Assembly: GCF_963678635.1 (NCBI RefSeq)
Contig: NC_087071.1
Coordinates: 7,765,624 to 7,829,623 of the forward strand
Direction of reading: 5' to 3'
Origin: Symsagittifera roscoffensis
Taxonomy: Eukaryota > Xenacoelomorpha > Acoela > Convolutidae
DNA length: 64,000 nt
Position numbers and translations under genes: made by a program. The notes under the pieces were generated by a model. That model saw only the letters and a list, made by a program, of their open reading frames with translations, made no database searches and had not been told where the DNA came from. Shown here piece by piece: positions 10,941 to 23,667 of the stretch; positions within the stretch are counted from its first letter, which is position 1, and every line of letters begins with the position of its first letter.

Positions 10941-11880
10941 GAACGCAAATTGATTCACAGTCAAGAATAGCGAAGTTTTCGAACAGTGATTGTTCTTTGG
11001 TATGCTCAATATTTAACCCATCCAATTTTTTTGATTAACGTCTCTTGTAGTGTGTAAACATTTTTGGGGTAAAATTTCTGGATTGGTTTTTACATCGTTG
11101 AAGATGCTTTATGAAGATTTTAGATAGATTGAAAATTGTATCGCATGTCGGGCATCGGAAGCGTTTGAAAAATGTTTCGATATTTTTAACGTATATAATG
11201 TGTCGTATAAGTTTCTCTGTTTTCTCGTCTTCATCGATATTTTTCCGAGCTAATTCTCCTACGAAGTCTCCCTCTTTAAAGTCGATATCGTAGTAAAAGA
11301 TGTTTTTCTCTTCTACAAATTCAACTAATGGCAGATGATCCATCGAAACTCCATAATACTGTTTCGGATCACAAGCGAAGTTTCCAAGAAACCATTAAAA
11401 GTTCCGGAGAAGGATGTTTCAAGATTATTTGTCTCATGCAAATGAACTTCATGTGCTCGAAACAAATACAAATTGTCATTGTAAGGTTGTTTTGTATTTT
11501 ATCCGAAACCAAACAATTAACATGAATTTTTCTCAGAATTGGTTCTCTAATCACTGAATCTGGACATCTCATGGGTACGTTTTTAATTAGGGCGGCAAAA
11601 TGGTTACATGTTTGATCACCTTGAATCGCTGTTTTGTATTTCATCTCGCCTGTGTTCAATTTTTAATGATATTTTGCTCAATGACTTTCTTCTGTATAGT
11701 CGTCAAATAGTACAAAGTAAGATAGATTTAACTAAGAGGGTGTCAATTTCATGAGCGTAGAAATTACCATATTTACAGGTTTCTATAAATTGTACCACAA
11801 AATCCAATGCAATGTTGATTTTGCTGCGCAATAAAATGTTCGAAGACCTTGACCCTCGTATAGAAATTCATGACCTTGAC
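10941..11880 (-). pseudogene. Polinton pPolB fragment, copy A
   Basis: N-terminal part of a protein-primed family-B DNA polymerase of Polinton/Maverick type, read right to left. The frame at 11343-11035 contains YDIDFKEGDFVGELAR, then RFRCPTCDTIFNLSKIFIKH, a C2H2-type finger; the same block recurs in copies B, C and E. The frame at 11659-11369 holds the upstream part. At the left end a short piece reads FAILDCESICV, equivalent to exonuclease motif I (FDxE, here LDCE). Everything downstream, including the whole palm, is missing at the junction with the gag fragment. Confidence 0.75.
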
Positions 11881-13335
11881 CCTCGTATAGATTTATCATG
11901 AACCAACACTAAATGAAAGTACTTTCAAATTTGGGAGATTTGAAAGGTCTGAAAAGTATAATAGATTATTTATTCTTTCTTCTATTTGGTAAAAATAATT
12001 GAATAGGTTCTCAAGTAGTTATACAAAGTATGGAGCGATTACTTTAAGAAAAAGGAAATAGAAATGAAACAACTTTTTCGCTGTTGTTTAAGGAAAATCA
12101 ACTAATCTTAATTGAGTATTGTTTAGAAACATTTTTTGGAGACCAACCAATCAGAGTGCAGCATTTCCTAAATTAAAACTGTTTTTTTAAACCTGAATCT
12201 CTGTTTGACAAAAATTTATCAAAAATCGTTGGAATTTTCTCGAATTACTTCACAAGATAAAAGAAAAAAAAGAATTTGATTTTCTTTTTTGTAAAATTGA
12301 TGTTGACTTTTATTTATTTCATCTTTTTTTTGACGTTTTTGTTGAACAAAATAGAGTTGTACGACTAAGTGAATGTCCTTTTAGAGAAGTTTACTCAATT
12401 AAAGAGTTCAATTTTGAATCAAGTTTTGATAATCAAAGCTTTGAACTTACGGCTAATTTACACCTGACAAGGAACGAAATTCTGTTTATTTTCGAAAAAT
12501 TTGAAATTGATCAAAAAGTCGTGCGATAATATATCAAAGACATCTTTTATACCCTACCCAATCCAAAATTTTCAAAACTCCGCAGCAAACTTTTTTAATC
12601 TGCCATTTCATTAAAAATTTTCAATGTTCAAAATCTTGCATGATAAGGTTTAGATTAAAATTTATATAGATTTTTTCCAAAAAAAACGTCAATTTTGAGC
12701 TATCTTCTCAAAATTACTTCAAAATCAAACAAATTGACTATCAACTCAAAAATCAACAAATTCTCCTTGTTTAAAAAAAAAACAAATGAATTGATTATTG
12801 CACTTGATTGAAATCTTTAAGAGAGACTTGGTGGCACTACTAGTCAACGATTTCCTCTTTCCTTGGTAGGAAGCAGGATCAGCCGAAAACACTATCCTAA
12901 TAGAAAAAAATGAAGAGATCTCTGAAACAGCCCTTCAGAGCTCTCGACCTCTTTGATCAAAGTTTTTTTCGAAATTAGTTATTTTTTGTCAATTGTTTCA
13001 TTTTTTTGTAATTAATATATTTTTCAAATTCCTTTTTACTGTGATAAAAGATAAAGAGTTCAGGATAAAACACACCAAATGATTACAATCAATTAGACCA
13101 CGAACACCTTCTTTTCAAATGGAAAAAGATTCCTGCATATTCATTAAACAATTGTGCCAGTTTTTCCTGTTTCTCTGATAATTGTAAGGCTGTAAAGTTT
13201 CGAGAGAAACTACATAGAACAAAAAATGTTTTTTAATTTTTCCTTAAAAAATGGCAGGATCACTATTAACAAATCCATAACAATCATTTATACAGTCAAT
13301 TAAACATTCTCACGTCTACATTGTTTTTAAACTGA
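11881..13335. repeat. Upstream spacer of the pPolB unit, copy A
   Basis: AT-rich sequence that reappears beside other pPolB pieces (17341-18422, 18423-19440, 22141-23660, 26741-27200 and, inverted, within 35680-36440). Shared landmarks are CCAACCAATCAGAGTGCAG, TCGTGCGATAATATATCAAAG and TTTGAGCTATC. It has no conserved protein frame. A CCAAT box is the only promoter-like element I see. Confidence 0.7.
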
Positions 13336-13520
13336 TCCCACTAACTACATTCCCACGGTTCTTCAATGGACACTCTTTTTTCTTGATTGTGATTTTTCGA
13401 AGCTCATCCATTTTTTCTCTTTTTTCTTTGCTTGATATCACAATCAGTTAGGCTTGGTCTAGCTGCTTGATAGGGGCAAAAGTAAAAAAGAACAACTGAT
13501 TGCTTCAAAAACACACTCCT
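12296..13520. repeat. 1.2-kb duplicated segment, copy 1
   Basis: Nearly base-for-base identical to 18423-19649. The only differences I noticed are in homopolymer runs and one or two bases near the right end. It contains the spacer plus the small pPolB fragment. The other spacer copies in the array are far more diverged, so this pair is a recent duplication or conversion event. Confidence 0.85.
13336..13500 (-). pseudogene. Small pPolB palm-region fragment
   Basis: Minus-strand piece of about 50 residues, with PYQAARPSLTDCD in the duplicate copy at 19560-19620. This corresponds to the insert after palm motif A of Polinton pPolB (compare CYYHFCFCQKARPCLTEQD-type wording around 39120-39175 of copy E). 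It sits at the end of the spacer, so a deletion has brought it next to upstream DNA. Confidence 0.55.
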
Positions 13521-13601
13521 ATAATTTACAACTGGAAATACAGTTGATTTAAGATAATAAATTCTATCGTTCCACCTACCCTTTATATAGCGAAGCCAAC
13601 G

Positions 13602-15146
13602 GATGGGAGCAACACACTGGGAATTATGGCGTTTCGGCCACCGAAAGAAGCGGAGCCAAAGTTATTCTGGGAACATGAGAAAAAATGGTTTCCTTGAGCG
13701 ATTGTGGCGAAACATGGAAATTTTTCGTCAGATCATTTCTTTGATGCGACAATAACTGCAACGCAAATTGGTTCATTACCACGAACGTCAAAGGAAAATC
13801 AAGGGAGTAAAGGGAGGATCGTCAGGGAAGTAATGAGGCATAAGAATTGTATAGCGTTTGTGAAAAAAGGAACGGCAGTCAGAGAACTCACGTAGAAATG
13901 GCGATAGTCATGACTACAGCTCACGTGGTCATGAATACGTGGTAATGGCGATACGTCGGAAAAATTGAACGCAATTAAGAGTCGCCGAGCCAAAACTGAG
14001 ACTAAAGACAAATGGAAACCCAACGAATTTTGGGACCAAGATCGTAGAACCGAAATCGATATTGAGAGTGGACGACTTCAAGAGAGCTCTGGAAGAACAG
14101 GAATCTAATAGAAGCGGAAGAGTACCGCGGATGAAGAACTTCGCGATTGCAGCAACAGCAAATTCAATCTGTTTTCTGAGATGTGGGATTAAGTCGACCG
14201 GGAGTAAAGGGAGGATCGTCAGGGAAGTAATGAGGCATAAGAATTGTATAGCGTTTGTGAAAAAAGGAACAGCAGTCAGAGAACTCACATAGAAATGGCG
14301 ATAGTCATGACTACAGCTCACGTGGTCATGAATACGTGGTAATGGCGATACGTCGGAAAAATTGAACGCAATTAAGAGTCGCCGAGCCAAAACTGAGACT
14401 AAAGACAAATGGAAACCCAACGAATTTTGGGACCAAGATCGTAGAACCTAAATCGATATTGAGAGTGGACGACTTCAAGAGAGCTCTGGAAGAACAGGAA
14501 TCCAATAGAAGCGGAAGAGTACCGCGGATGAAGAACTTCGCGATTGCAGCAACAGCAAATTCAATCTGTTTTCTGAGATGTGGGATTAAGTCGACCGGGA
14601 GTAAAGGGAGGATCGTCAGGGAAGTAATGAGGCATAAGAATTGTATAGCGTTTGTGAAAAAAGGAGCGGCAGTCAGAGAACTCACGTAGAAATGGCGATA
14701 GTCATTACTACAGCTCACGTGGTCATGAATACGTGGTAATGGCGATACGTCGGAAAAATTGAACGCAATTAAGAGTCGCCGAGCCAAAACTGAGACTAAA
14801 GACAAATGGAAACCCAACGAATTTTGGGACCAAGATCGTAGAACCGAAATCGATATTGAGAGTGGACGACTTCAAGAGAGCTCTGGAAGAACAGGAATCC
14901 AATAGAAGCGGAAGAGTACCGCGGATGAAGAACTTCGCGATTGCAGCAACAGCAAATTCAATCTGTTTTCTGAGATGTGGGATTAAGTCGACCGTCAATC
15001 GTGGGGCGCAATCTTATGGCGAAGCTGGGTTTCAAAATCATGCAGATAAATATTCGGGGGGAAAAGTCATGATTATCCAGGGGACAGAAGCACGCGGCTG
15101 CGGTAACCAGACGATGGATGAAGCAAAGGAGAACATCAATCCTTGA
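13602..15146 (+). pseudogene. Gag-like fragment, copy 2, with internal triplication
   Basis: Starts at the same base as the fragment at 10666 and reads IMAFRPPKEAEPKLFWEHEKKWF in one frame. After the tandem block the final frame (14856-15146) contains NSICFLRCGIKS followed by a Gly/Cys-containing tail ending MDEAKENINP. This could be a damaged zinc-knuckle region (CxxC-like), which suggests the nucleocapsid end of Gag. Stops and frame changes (397 is not a multiple of 3) make it non-coding now. The retroelement family is uncertain (gypsy-like by motif). Confidence 0.5.
13803..14993. repeat. Three tandem 397-bp units
   Basis: Units 13803-14199, 14200-14596 and 14597-14993 each begin GGGAGTAAAGGGAGG and end at GTCGACC. 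They are almost identical, with only a handful of substitutions (for example GTAGAACCGAAA versus GTAGAACCTAAA). The array explains three near-identical minus-strand open frames here, which I do not consider genes. Confidence 0.95.
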
Positions 15147-15685
15147 CAACAATATTTCAGCAAGCGTTTCCCTAATTTTTTTTAGAACCGGAAAAATTAG
15201 AATTTACGACGGGTAGTCGGACTTTTTCAAAAATTTTATACCAGTGTTACGATCAGTCTTCAGGAAAAGTGTGCACAAATTTCATTCCAAACCAGCAACA
15301 TGCTCCGAGCTTTGATCAAAATGATGACAATACCATCATTAGTTACAAAATTGAAGCCTTCGCACAAAATACCCTGGCATCTACAAACAACATAGTATTG
15401 TAAATTCCTTCAAACTATCTATCCTGGCGAAATTTGCCCTTGCAAATGATCCAAACCAAAAAAAATTATGTCCAATTTTCCACGTGACTGCAAAGTAGTT
15501 TGAAAAGCCACAACATTGCTTGAGTTATTCAAGCTAGAATTTTTAGCTTGTATTAAATCATCGCATTTTAACTTCGCATAGCATGCAGAAGAAGTAGAAC
15601 ATCAAGGAGGATATGTCCCAATTGGGGAAAAACTGGGCGCAATATGCTAACGATCTGTCCTGTCCATAAGGGAATTAGTATATGA
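15147..15685. other. No recognisable gene
   Basis: Between the gag-like fragment and pPolB copy B. No open frame with a recognisable motif and no clear repeat. Confidence 0.4.
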
Positions 15686-17340
15686 CTAGACGTAAGTCTC
15701 GGGACCTCTGGAACCCGTAAATATCGTTATAAACCTAGCCTTACAAAACTTCATAATGTACAGACGCTGAATGTCTCCAAATTTGAAGGAAACAAAGTCG
15801 TATGTTTTCTTGATACTTCTAGGTTCAATTTCTTTCTCGTGGATTAGGTAGGGAATGAAATATGATTTAATGAGGTTTATAATATACCGAGCTCTGTTGA
15901 ATCCAGGTACTGGTAGAGAATTGGTGTATCTTTCTTCTTGTTGCAATAAATCAATCAACTGATTGTTCAGAATTCTGGGATAGTGAGTGGATGCGTTTGT
16001 TTCTTCCTCATCCTCGATATATACGTTATCGTTTTCTCTTGCTTCACTTTTTTGGAACTACCTCACTCATTTGGGGTGCTGAAAACGTTTGCAGTCGCTT
16101 TCTGATGTTATTTTCAATTCAAAGAAGCATTAATCGAATCTCCGCTTTTTTTTTTCAGCCATCTTTTCCAAATTTGCCTCGAAATCCATAATGAGGGATT
16201 GTGGACCTTTCTGACACAAAAATATGGGATTGTCAAGCAAATTGGATGATTTCGACACTAATATGAGCTTATGCTTCCCAATCCAAGTTATTGTTTCTGT
16301 CCCTAAAAGTTCTTCGGTTAGTACGAAAACTGATTCACAGTCAAAAATAGCGAAGTTTTCGAACATTGATTGTTCTTTGGTGTGCTCAATATTGAACCCA
16401 TCCAGTTTTTTGAATAATGTCTCTTGTTGTGTGTAAACACTTTGGGGTAAAAGTTCTGGATTGGTTTTTACATTGTTGAAGATGCTTTTTGAAGATTTTA
16501 GATAGATTGAAAATTGTATCGCATAACGGGCATCGGAAGCGTTTGAAAAACGTTTCGATATTTTTAACGTAAAAAATGTGGTTGCTGTATCGTATAAGTT
16601 TCACTGTTTTCTCGTCTTCATCGATACTTCGCCGAGCTAATTGTCCTACGAAGTCTCCCTCTTTAATGTCGATATCGTACATAAAGATAAATTTCTCTGC
16701 TACATATTCAACTAATGACAGATGATCCATCGAAACTCCATAATATTGTTTCGGATCACAACCGAGAAACCATTAAAAGTCCCGGAGAAGGATGTTTCAA
16801 GATAAGTTGTCTCATGCAAATGAACTTCATGTGATGTGCTCGAAACAAACACAAATTGTCATTGTAAGGTTGTTTTGTATTTTGATCCGAAACCAAACAA
16901 TTAACATGAATTTTTCTCAGAATTGGTTCTGTAATCACTGAGTCTGGACATCTCATGGGTACGTTTTTAATTAAGGCGGCAAAAATTGTTACTTTTTTGA
17001 TGATTTTGAATTGATTTTTTGTATTTCGTCTCGAATGTGTACAAATTTTAAGGATACTTTGCTTGTTGACTTTCCTGGTTAATCTTCAGGTAGTACAAAG
17101 TAACATAGATTTATCTAAGACGGTGTCAACTTCATGAGCGTAGAATTTACGATATTTACAGGTTTCTATAAATTGTAACACGAATTCCAATGCAATGTTG
17201 ATTTCGCTGCGCAATAAAATTGTTCAAAGACCTTGACCCTCGTATAGAAATTAATTTCTTGCTGGTTATAATTACAATAATTTCATTCCGGACAAAAAAC
17301 TCCTCTGGCCTCACATTTCACTTTCTCATTCCCATCATAA
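15686..17340 (-). pseudogene. Polinton pPolB fragment, copy B
   Basis: N-terminal half of the polymerase. From the right: degenerate zinc-finger N-terminus (FCPEC-like, about 17240-17310), MRCPDSVITEPILR (16956), YDIDIKEGDFVGQLARRSIDEDEKT with CPLCDTIFNLSKIFKKHL (16730-16386), and FAIFDCESVFVLTEELLG with exonuclease motif I FDxE (16366). Then LPVPGFNRARYIINLIKSYFIPYLI, the exonuclease II-like region (15958). It ends near 15690, before palm motif A. At least four frame changes are needed to follow the homology, so it is a fossil. Confidence 0.8.
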
Positions 17341-18422
17341 AAAAATGTAGGCAGATTTATCATGAACTAACCCTAAATAAAAGTACACTGTACCTTCAAA
17401 TTTGGGAGATTTGAAAGGTCTGAAAAGTATAATAGATTGTTTATTCTTGCTTCGATTTGGTGAAAATAATTGAATACTTTCTCAAGTAGTTATACAAAGT
17501 ATAGAGCGATTACTTTTAACAAAAAAGAAAATAGAAAAAAATTTTTTTTGCTGTTTTTTAAGGAAAATCAAGCAATCGTAATTGAGTTTTGTTTTAGAAA
17601 CATTTTTTTTGGAGACCAACCAATCAGAGTGCAGCATTTCCTAATTTAAAACTATGTTTTTTTAAACCTGAATCATTGTTTGAAAAAAATTTATCAAAAA
17701 TCGTTTGAATTTTCTCGAATTACTTCACAAGAAAAAAAAGAAAAAATGCAGTTGATATTCTTTTTTTTTATAAAATTGATGTTGACTTTTACTTATTTCA
17801 AATTTTTTAGACGTTTTGTTGTACAAAATAGAGTTATCCGACTAAGTGAATGTCCTTTTAGTGAAACTTACTCAATTAAAGAGTTAAATTTTGAATAAAG
17901 TATTGATAATCAAAGCTTTGAACTTACAGCTGATTTACACCTGAGAAGGAACGAAATTCTGTTTATTTTTGAAAGTTTGAAATTGATCAAAAAAACGTGC
18001 GATAATATATCAAAGACATTTTTTATACCCTACCCAATCCAAATTTTTCACAACTCCCCACCAAACTTTTTTCATCTGCCATTTCTTTAAAAATTTTCAA
18101 TGTTCAAAATCTTGCATGATAAGGTTTGGATTAAAATTTCTAGAGATTTGCTCCAAAAAAACCGTCAATTTTGAGCTATCCTCTCAAATTTACTTCAAAA
18201 TCAAACAAATTGACTATCAACTCAAAAATCAACAAATTCTCCTTTTTCAAAAAAAAACAATTGAATTGATTGTTGCACTTGATCGAAATCTTTAAGAGAG
18301 ACTTGGTGGCACAACCAGTCAAAGATTTCCTCTTTCCTTGCTAAGAAGCAGGATCAGTCGAAAAAACTATCCTAGTAGAAAAAAATGAAGAGATCTCTGA
18401 AACAATGCCTCAAAACAGCCTC
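17341..18422. repeat. Upstream spacer, copy B
   Basis: Diverged copy of the spacer seen at 11881-13335, including GACCAACCAATCAGAGTGCAG at about 17613. It stops at AAAACAGCCTCAA, where it joins the duplicated segment. Copy C continues past this point (23190 onward), so 18422 is a rearrangement junction. Confidence 0.7.
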
Positions 18423-19649
18423 AATTGATGTTGACTTTTATTTATTTCATCTTTTTTTTGACGTTTTTGTTGAACAAAATAGAGTTGTACGACTAAGTGA
18501 ATGTCCTTTTAGAGAAGTTTACTCAATTAAAGAGTTCAATTTTGAATCAAGTTTTGATAATCAAAGCTTTGAACTTACGGCTAATTTACACCTGACAAGG
18601 AACGAAATTCTGTTTATTTTCGAAAAATTTGAAATTGATCAAAAAGTCGTGCGATAATATATCAAAGACATCTTTTATACCCTACCCAATCCAAAATTTT
18701 CAAAACTCCGCAGCAAACTTTTTTAATCTGCCATTTCATTAAAAATTTTCAATGTTCAAAATCTTGCATGATAAGGTTTAGATTAAAATTTATATAGATT
18801 TTTTCCAAAAAAAACGTCAATTTTGAGCTATCTTCTCAAAATTACTTCAAAATCAAACAAATTGACTATCAACTCAAAAATCAACAAATTCTCCTTGTTT
18901 AAAAAAAAAACAAATGAATTGATTATTGCACTTGATTGAAATCTTTAAGAGAGACTTGGTGGCACTACTAGTCAACGATTTCCTCTTTCCTTGGTAGGAA
19001 GCAGGATCAGCCGAAAACACTATCCTAATAGAAAAAAATGAAGAGATCTCTGAAACAGCCCTTCAGAGCTCTCGACCTCTTTGATCAAAGTTTTTTTCGA
19101 AATTAGTTATTTTTTGTCAATTGTTTCATTTTTTTGTAATTAATATATTTTTCAAATTCCTTTTTACTGTGATAAAAGATAAAGAGTTCAGGATAAAACA
19201 CACCAAATGATTACAATCAATTAGACCACGAACACCTTCTTTTCAAATGGAAAAAGATTCCTGCATATTCATTAAACAATTGTGCCAGTTTTTCCTGTTT
19301 CTCTGATAATTGTAAGGCTGTAAAGTTTCGAGAGAAACTACATAGAACAAAAAATGTTTTTTAATTTTTCCTTAAAAAATGGCAGGATCACTATTAACAA
19401 ATCCATAACAATCATTTATACAGTCAATTAAACATTCTCACGTCTACATTGTTTTTAAACTGATCCCACTAACTACATTCCCACGGTTCTTCAATGGACA
19501 CTCTTTTTTCTTGATTGTGATTTTTCGAAGCTCATCCATTTTTCTCTTTTTTCTTTGCTTGATATCACAATCAGTTAGGCTTGGTCTAGCTGCTTGATAG
19601 GGGCAAAAAGAAAAAAGAACAACTGATTGCTTCAAAAACACACACTCCT
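18423..19649. repeat. 1.2-kb duplicated segment, copy 2
   Basis: Nearly identical to 12296-13520. It carries spacer sequence and, at 19444-19649, the small minus-strand pPolB fragment (PYQAARPSLTDCD). On its right it runs into the rest of pPolB copy C. Confidence 0.85.
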
Positions 19650-22140
19650 TCAATGGTTGCTATAACAAACAACACTGAAGCACTCAATTTTTTTCTGTGT
19701 TCCTGTGGTAAACTAGCTCTCAGTTTTGTTTTGCCTTGATGCTTTGCCTTGACGAACAAAGTTTTGTTTTGCCTTGATTCTTGTAGTTCTTCATTGTAGT
19801 CCTATCTAGTATACAAGCCTGTGGGCATATTCTGACACCTGGAATAAGGATAGAGTTGACTGGCATTAATCCGAACGATTGAATTCCACAAATGTTTGAT
19901 TTTCGAACACGATTTGACATCTCGTTTGCTACTGCTTTCCTTGTGAAAACATTCGAGGCACCACCGGTCATATTTTCCCGTTTTGTTTTCAAGCAAATCA
20001 CTATCACTCAAAAAAAATGTTTAAATCTTTGTTTGGTTGACTTGTGTATACAGATTTTTGCTAAATTCAGTAGCTTGTGGCCAAATTTTAACATATCTAT
20101 CCCTTTGTCAGGATAAAATTCAATCATTTTCTGCATAGCTTCAAGGGTAGCAACAACATCTTTGTTGTTATACCACTGTAGAAAATCTCGAAATGTCGAC
20201 ATTTGTTCGTGTTCACAGATGGACTTCATGTAATTGTATTTTTCCAGTCCTGTAGGTCGTTTAGTTTTTGACCCAAGTTTTTCGTTGCTTGCTTTTCATT
20301 TATCCCATTTTGAGAAGCTTCTGAAATTCGTCATATTCTTTATCCAAAGTGTTGCTATTTTTTCAGTTTACTGTAAAATCATCAAACGACGGTAGCTGTT
20401 GTTCATCAAGCTTGTTAGGAGTATCAGACCACTCCTATGGAAAATATCCTTAAATCTCAATGGCTTTGTAAGCTTTCAGAAAGAGTCTAAAGTAGTAGCT
20501 CCACCAAAAAACTTCATAATGTCCAGACGCTGAACGCCTCCAAATTTGAAGGAAACAAAGTCGTAAGCTTTGTTGATGCTTCCAGGTTCAGTTTTTTTTC
20601 TCGTTGATTAGGTAGGGAATGAAATATGATATAGTGAACTTTATATCATACCGAGCACTGTTGAATCCAGGTACTGGTAGAGTATTTGTGTATATTTTTT
20701 CATTTTGAAAAAGCAACCAACTGATTTTTCGGAATTCTGAGATAGCGAGTGGATGCGTTTGTTTCTTCCTCATCCTCGATATACTCGTTAACGTTTTCTC
20801 TTGCTTCTTTGTTTTGGAACTACCTCGTTCATTAAGGGTGCTGAAAATTGTTTGTAGTCGCTTTTTTGATGTTTATTTTACTTTCCAGAAGCTTTAATCG
20901 CATCTCCTCTTTGTTTTTTTCAGCCAACTTTCCAAGTTTGCCTTGAATTCAATTATGAGGGATTGTGGATCATTATGAAACAAAAATTTGGGATTGTCAT
21001 GCAAATTGAATGAGTTTGACACTAGTATGAGTTTATGCTTCCCAATCGAAGTTATTTTTTTTGTCCTTTATAGTTCTGCTGATGGTACGCAAATTGATTC
21101 ACAGTCAAAAATAGCGAAGTTTTTGAACAGCGTTTGTTCTTTGGTATGCTCAATATTGAACACATCCAGTTTTTGAATAACGTCTCTTGAAGTGTGTAAT
21201 CATTTATGAGGTAACTATTTTCGATTTGATTTTTGCATCGTTGAAGATGCTTTTTTAAATTTTTAGATAGTTTAAAAATTGTATCGCATGTCGGACATCG
21301 GATGCATTTGAAGAAATTTTTGATTTTTTCAACGTAAATAATATGGTTGTTGTATCGTATAAGTTTCACTGTTTTCTCGTCCTCATCGATACTTCTCCGA
21401 GCTAATTCCCCTACGAAGTCTCCAACTTTAGTGTCGATATCGTAGATAAAGATATTTTCTTCTAATTCATATTCAACTAATGGCAAATGATCCACCAAAA
21501 CTCCCCAAAATTTTAACGGATTGCAACCGAACTTTCCAGGAAACCATTAAAGATTCCAAAGATGGATGTTTCAAGAATATTTGTCTCATGCAAATGAACT
21601 TCAAGTGCTCGAAACAAAGACAAATTGTCATTGTATGCTGGTTTTGTGTTTTGGTCCAAAAGCATACAACTAGCAAGATTATTTCTCAGAATTGGCTCGG
21701 GAATCACTGAGTCTGGACATTCCATAGGTAAGTTTTTAATTAAGGCGGCAAAAGTGGTTATATTTTTGATCAACCTGAATCGCTGTTTTGTATTTCGTCT
21801 CGCCTGTGTACAAATTTTAACGATATTTTGCTAAATGACTTTCTTCTGTATAGTCATCAAATAGTACAAAGTAACATCGATTTATCAAAGAGGTCATTTT
21901 CATGAGCGTAGAAATGATGATACTCACAGGTTTCTATAAATTGTCACATAAACCCCAATGCAATGCTGATTTTTGCTGTGCAATAAAAATTTTCGAAGAC
22001 CTTGACTCTTGACCCTCGTATTGAAATTCATTTCTTGCTGGTTGTAAGTACAATAATTATAATTTGGACAAAAAACTCGTTGTGCATAATAGTTCTCCTG
22101 CTTCGACTCTCCGGTACTCTTTACTACTGTCCTCACATTT
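19444..22140 (-). pseudogene. Polinton pPolB fragment, copy C
   Basis: The longest of the minus-strand polymerase copies. Right to left: Cys-rich N-terminus (FCPNYNYCTYNQQEMNF, 22136); MECPDSVIPEPILR (21773); YDIDTKVGDFVGELARRS and CIRCPTCDTIFKLSKNLKKHL (21498); an FDCES exonuclease motif (about 21100); GFNSARYDI (20773); FRDFLQWYNNKDVVATLEAMQKM (20229); and the palm motif A block INASQLYPYSRCQNMPTGLYTR (about 19810-19880). The motif A aspartate reads Asn here (INAS instead of IDAS). Motifs B and C (NSxYG, DTDS) are not present. Inactive. Confidence 0.8.
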
Positions 22141-23660
22141 CACTTTCTCATATGTAGGAAATATGTAGGAGAATTAGCAAGAACCAAAATTAAATAAAAG
22201 TACACAATACCTTCAAAAATGGGAGATTTGAAAGGTCTGAAAAATACAATAGATTATTTATCCTTGCTTCGATTTTCAAGTATTTATACAAAGTGTAGAG
22301 CGATTACTTTTAACAAAAAAGAAAATCGGAATGAAATAATTTTATTTGCTGTTGTTTAAGGAAAATCAACCAATCAGAATTGATTATTGTTTTAGTGACA
22401 TTTTTTTTGAGACCAACCAATCAGAGTCCAGAAATTATTGAAACGAAACTGTTCTTTTTTTGAAACCTCAATCATTGGTTGAAAAAAAAAATATCGAAAA
22501 AACATTTGAATTTTCTCGAGTTACTTCACTAGAAAGAAAGAGAAAAATCCAATTGATTTTTTTATTGATAAAATTGATAATGCCTTTTACTTCTTTTTAA
22601 ATCTTTTTTGACCTTTTTGAGTTATCCGACTCGTAAAGGTCGTTTTAGAGAAACTTACTCAATTATAGAGTTCACTTTTGAACCAAGTATTGATTATTAA
22701 AGCTTTAAACTCACGGATAATTTACACCTGACAAGGAACGAAATTCTGTTGATTCTCGAAAGTTTGATATTGATCAAAAAGTCGTGCGATAATAAATCAA
22801 AGACACTTTTTATCCCCAACCCGGTTCCAAATTTGTCAAAACGCCCCATCAAGTTTCTTTTTTCTTCCATTTCATTAAAAACTTTCGAAGTTCAAAATAT
22901 TGCATGATAAGGTTTTGAATAAATTTTCCAGAGATTTGCTTTGAAAAACTCTTCAATTTTGAGCTATCGTTTCGAAATTATATCAAAATCAAACAAATTG
23001 TCCACCAATTCAAAAATCAAAATTTTCTTGTTTTTCTAGAAAAACAAAGGAATTGGTTTTTGCAAATGATCGAAATCTTTAAGAGAAAATTAGTGACACG
23101 ACCAGTCGAAAGTTAACCTTTTCCTTGAGAAGAAGCAGGATCAGCCAAAAACACTATCGCAATAGAAAAAATGATGAAATCTCTGAAACAATGCCTCAAA
23201 ACAGCCCACCACAACAACCACTACAACCTCGACCAGCTCAGCGTTCTTTAGAGATCCTTCAGAACTCTCGACCTCATTGATTATTATTTTCGAAGTTACT
23301 TGTTATTTGTCATTTATTTAATTTTTTTTGTAATTATTATGTTTTTTTCAAATTCTTTTTTACTGTGAGAAAAGATGAGTAGTTCAGGACAAAAACCTAC
23401 CAAATGATTAAAATCAATTAGACCACAAACATTTTCTTTTCAAATGGAAAAAGATTCCTGCATATTCATAACATATCTGCGCCAGTTTTTCCTTTTTCTC
23501 TTATAACTGTAAGGCTGTAAAATTTTGAGAAAAATATATAGAATATCAAAATGTTTTTTAAATTTTACCTTGAAAAGTTGACAGGATCACTATTTATAAA
23601 TCCATAACAATCATTTAAACAGTCAACTATTTTTAATAAATAAGTTTCAAACTTTGAGTT
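22141..23660. repeat. Upstream spacer, copy C
   Basis: Spacer homologous to the other copies, here joined to gene X on its right, which is probably the ancestral order (gene X, spacer, pPolB when read on the minus strand). Landmarks: GACCAACCAATCAGAGTCCAG near 22412 and TCGTGCGATAATAAATC near 22783. Confidence 0.65.
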
Positions 23661-23667
23661 TTGTACT

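Noticed and set aside
13929-14998. Three near-identical 163-residue minus-strand open frames
   Set aside because: They exist only because a 397-bp unit is repeated. They run antisense to gag-like sequence, start at matching positions in each unit and have no recognisable motif.
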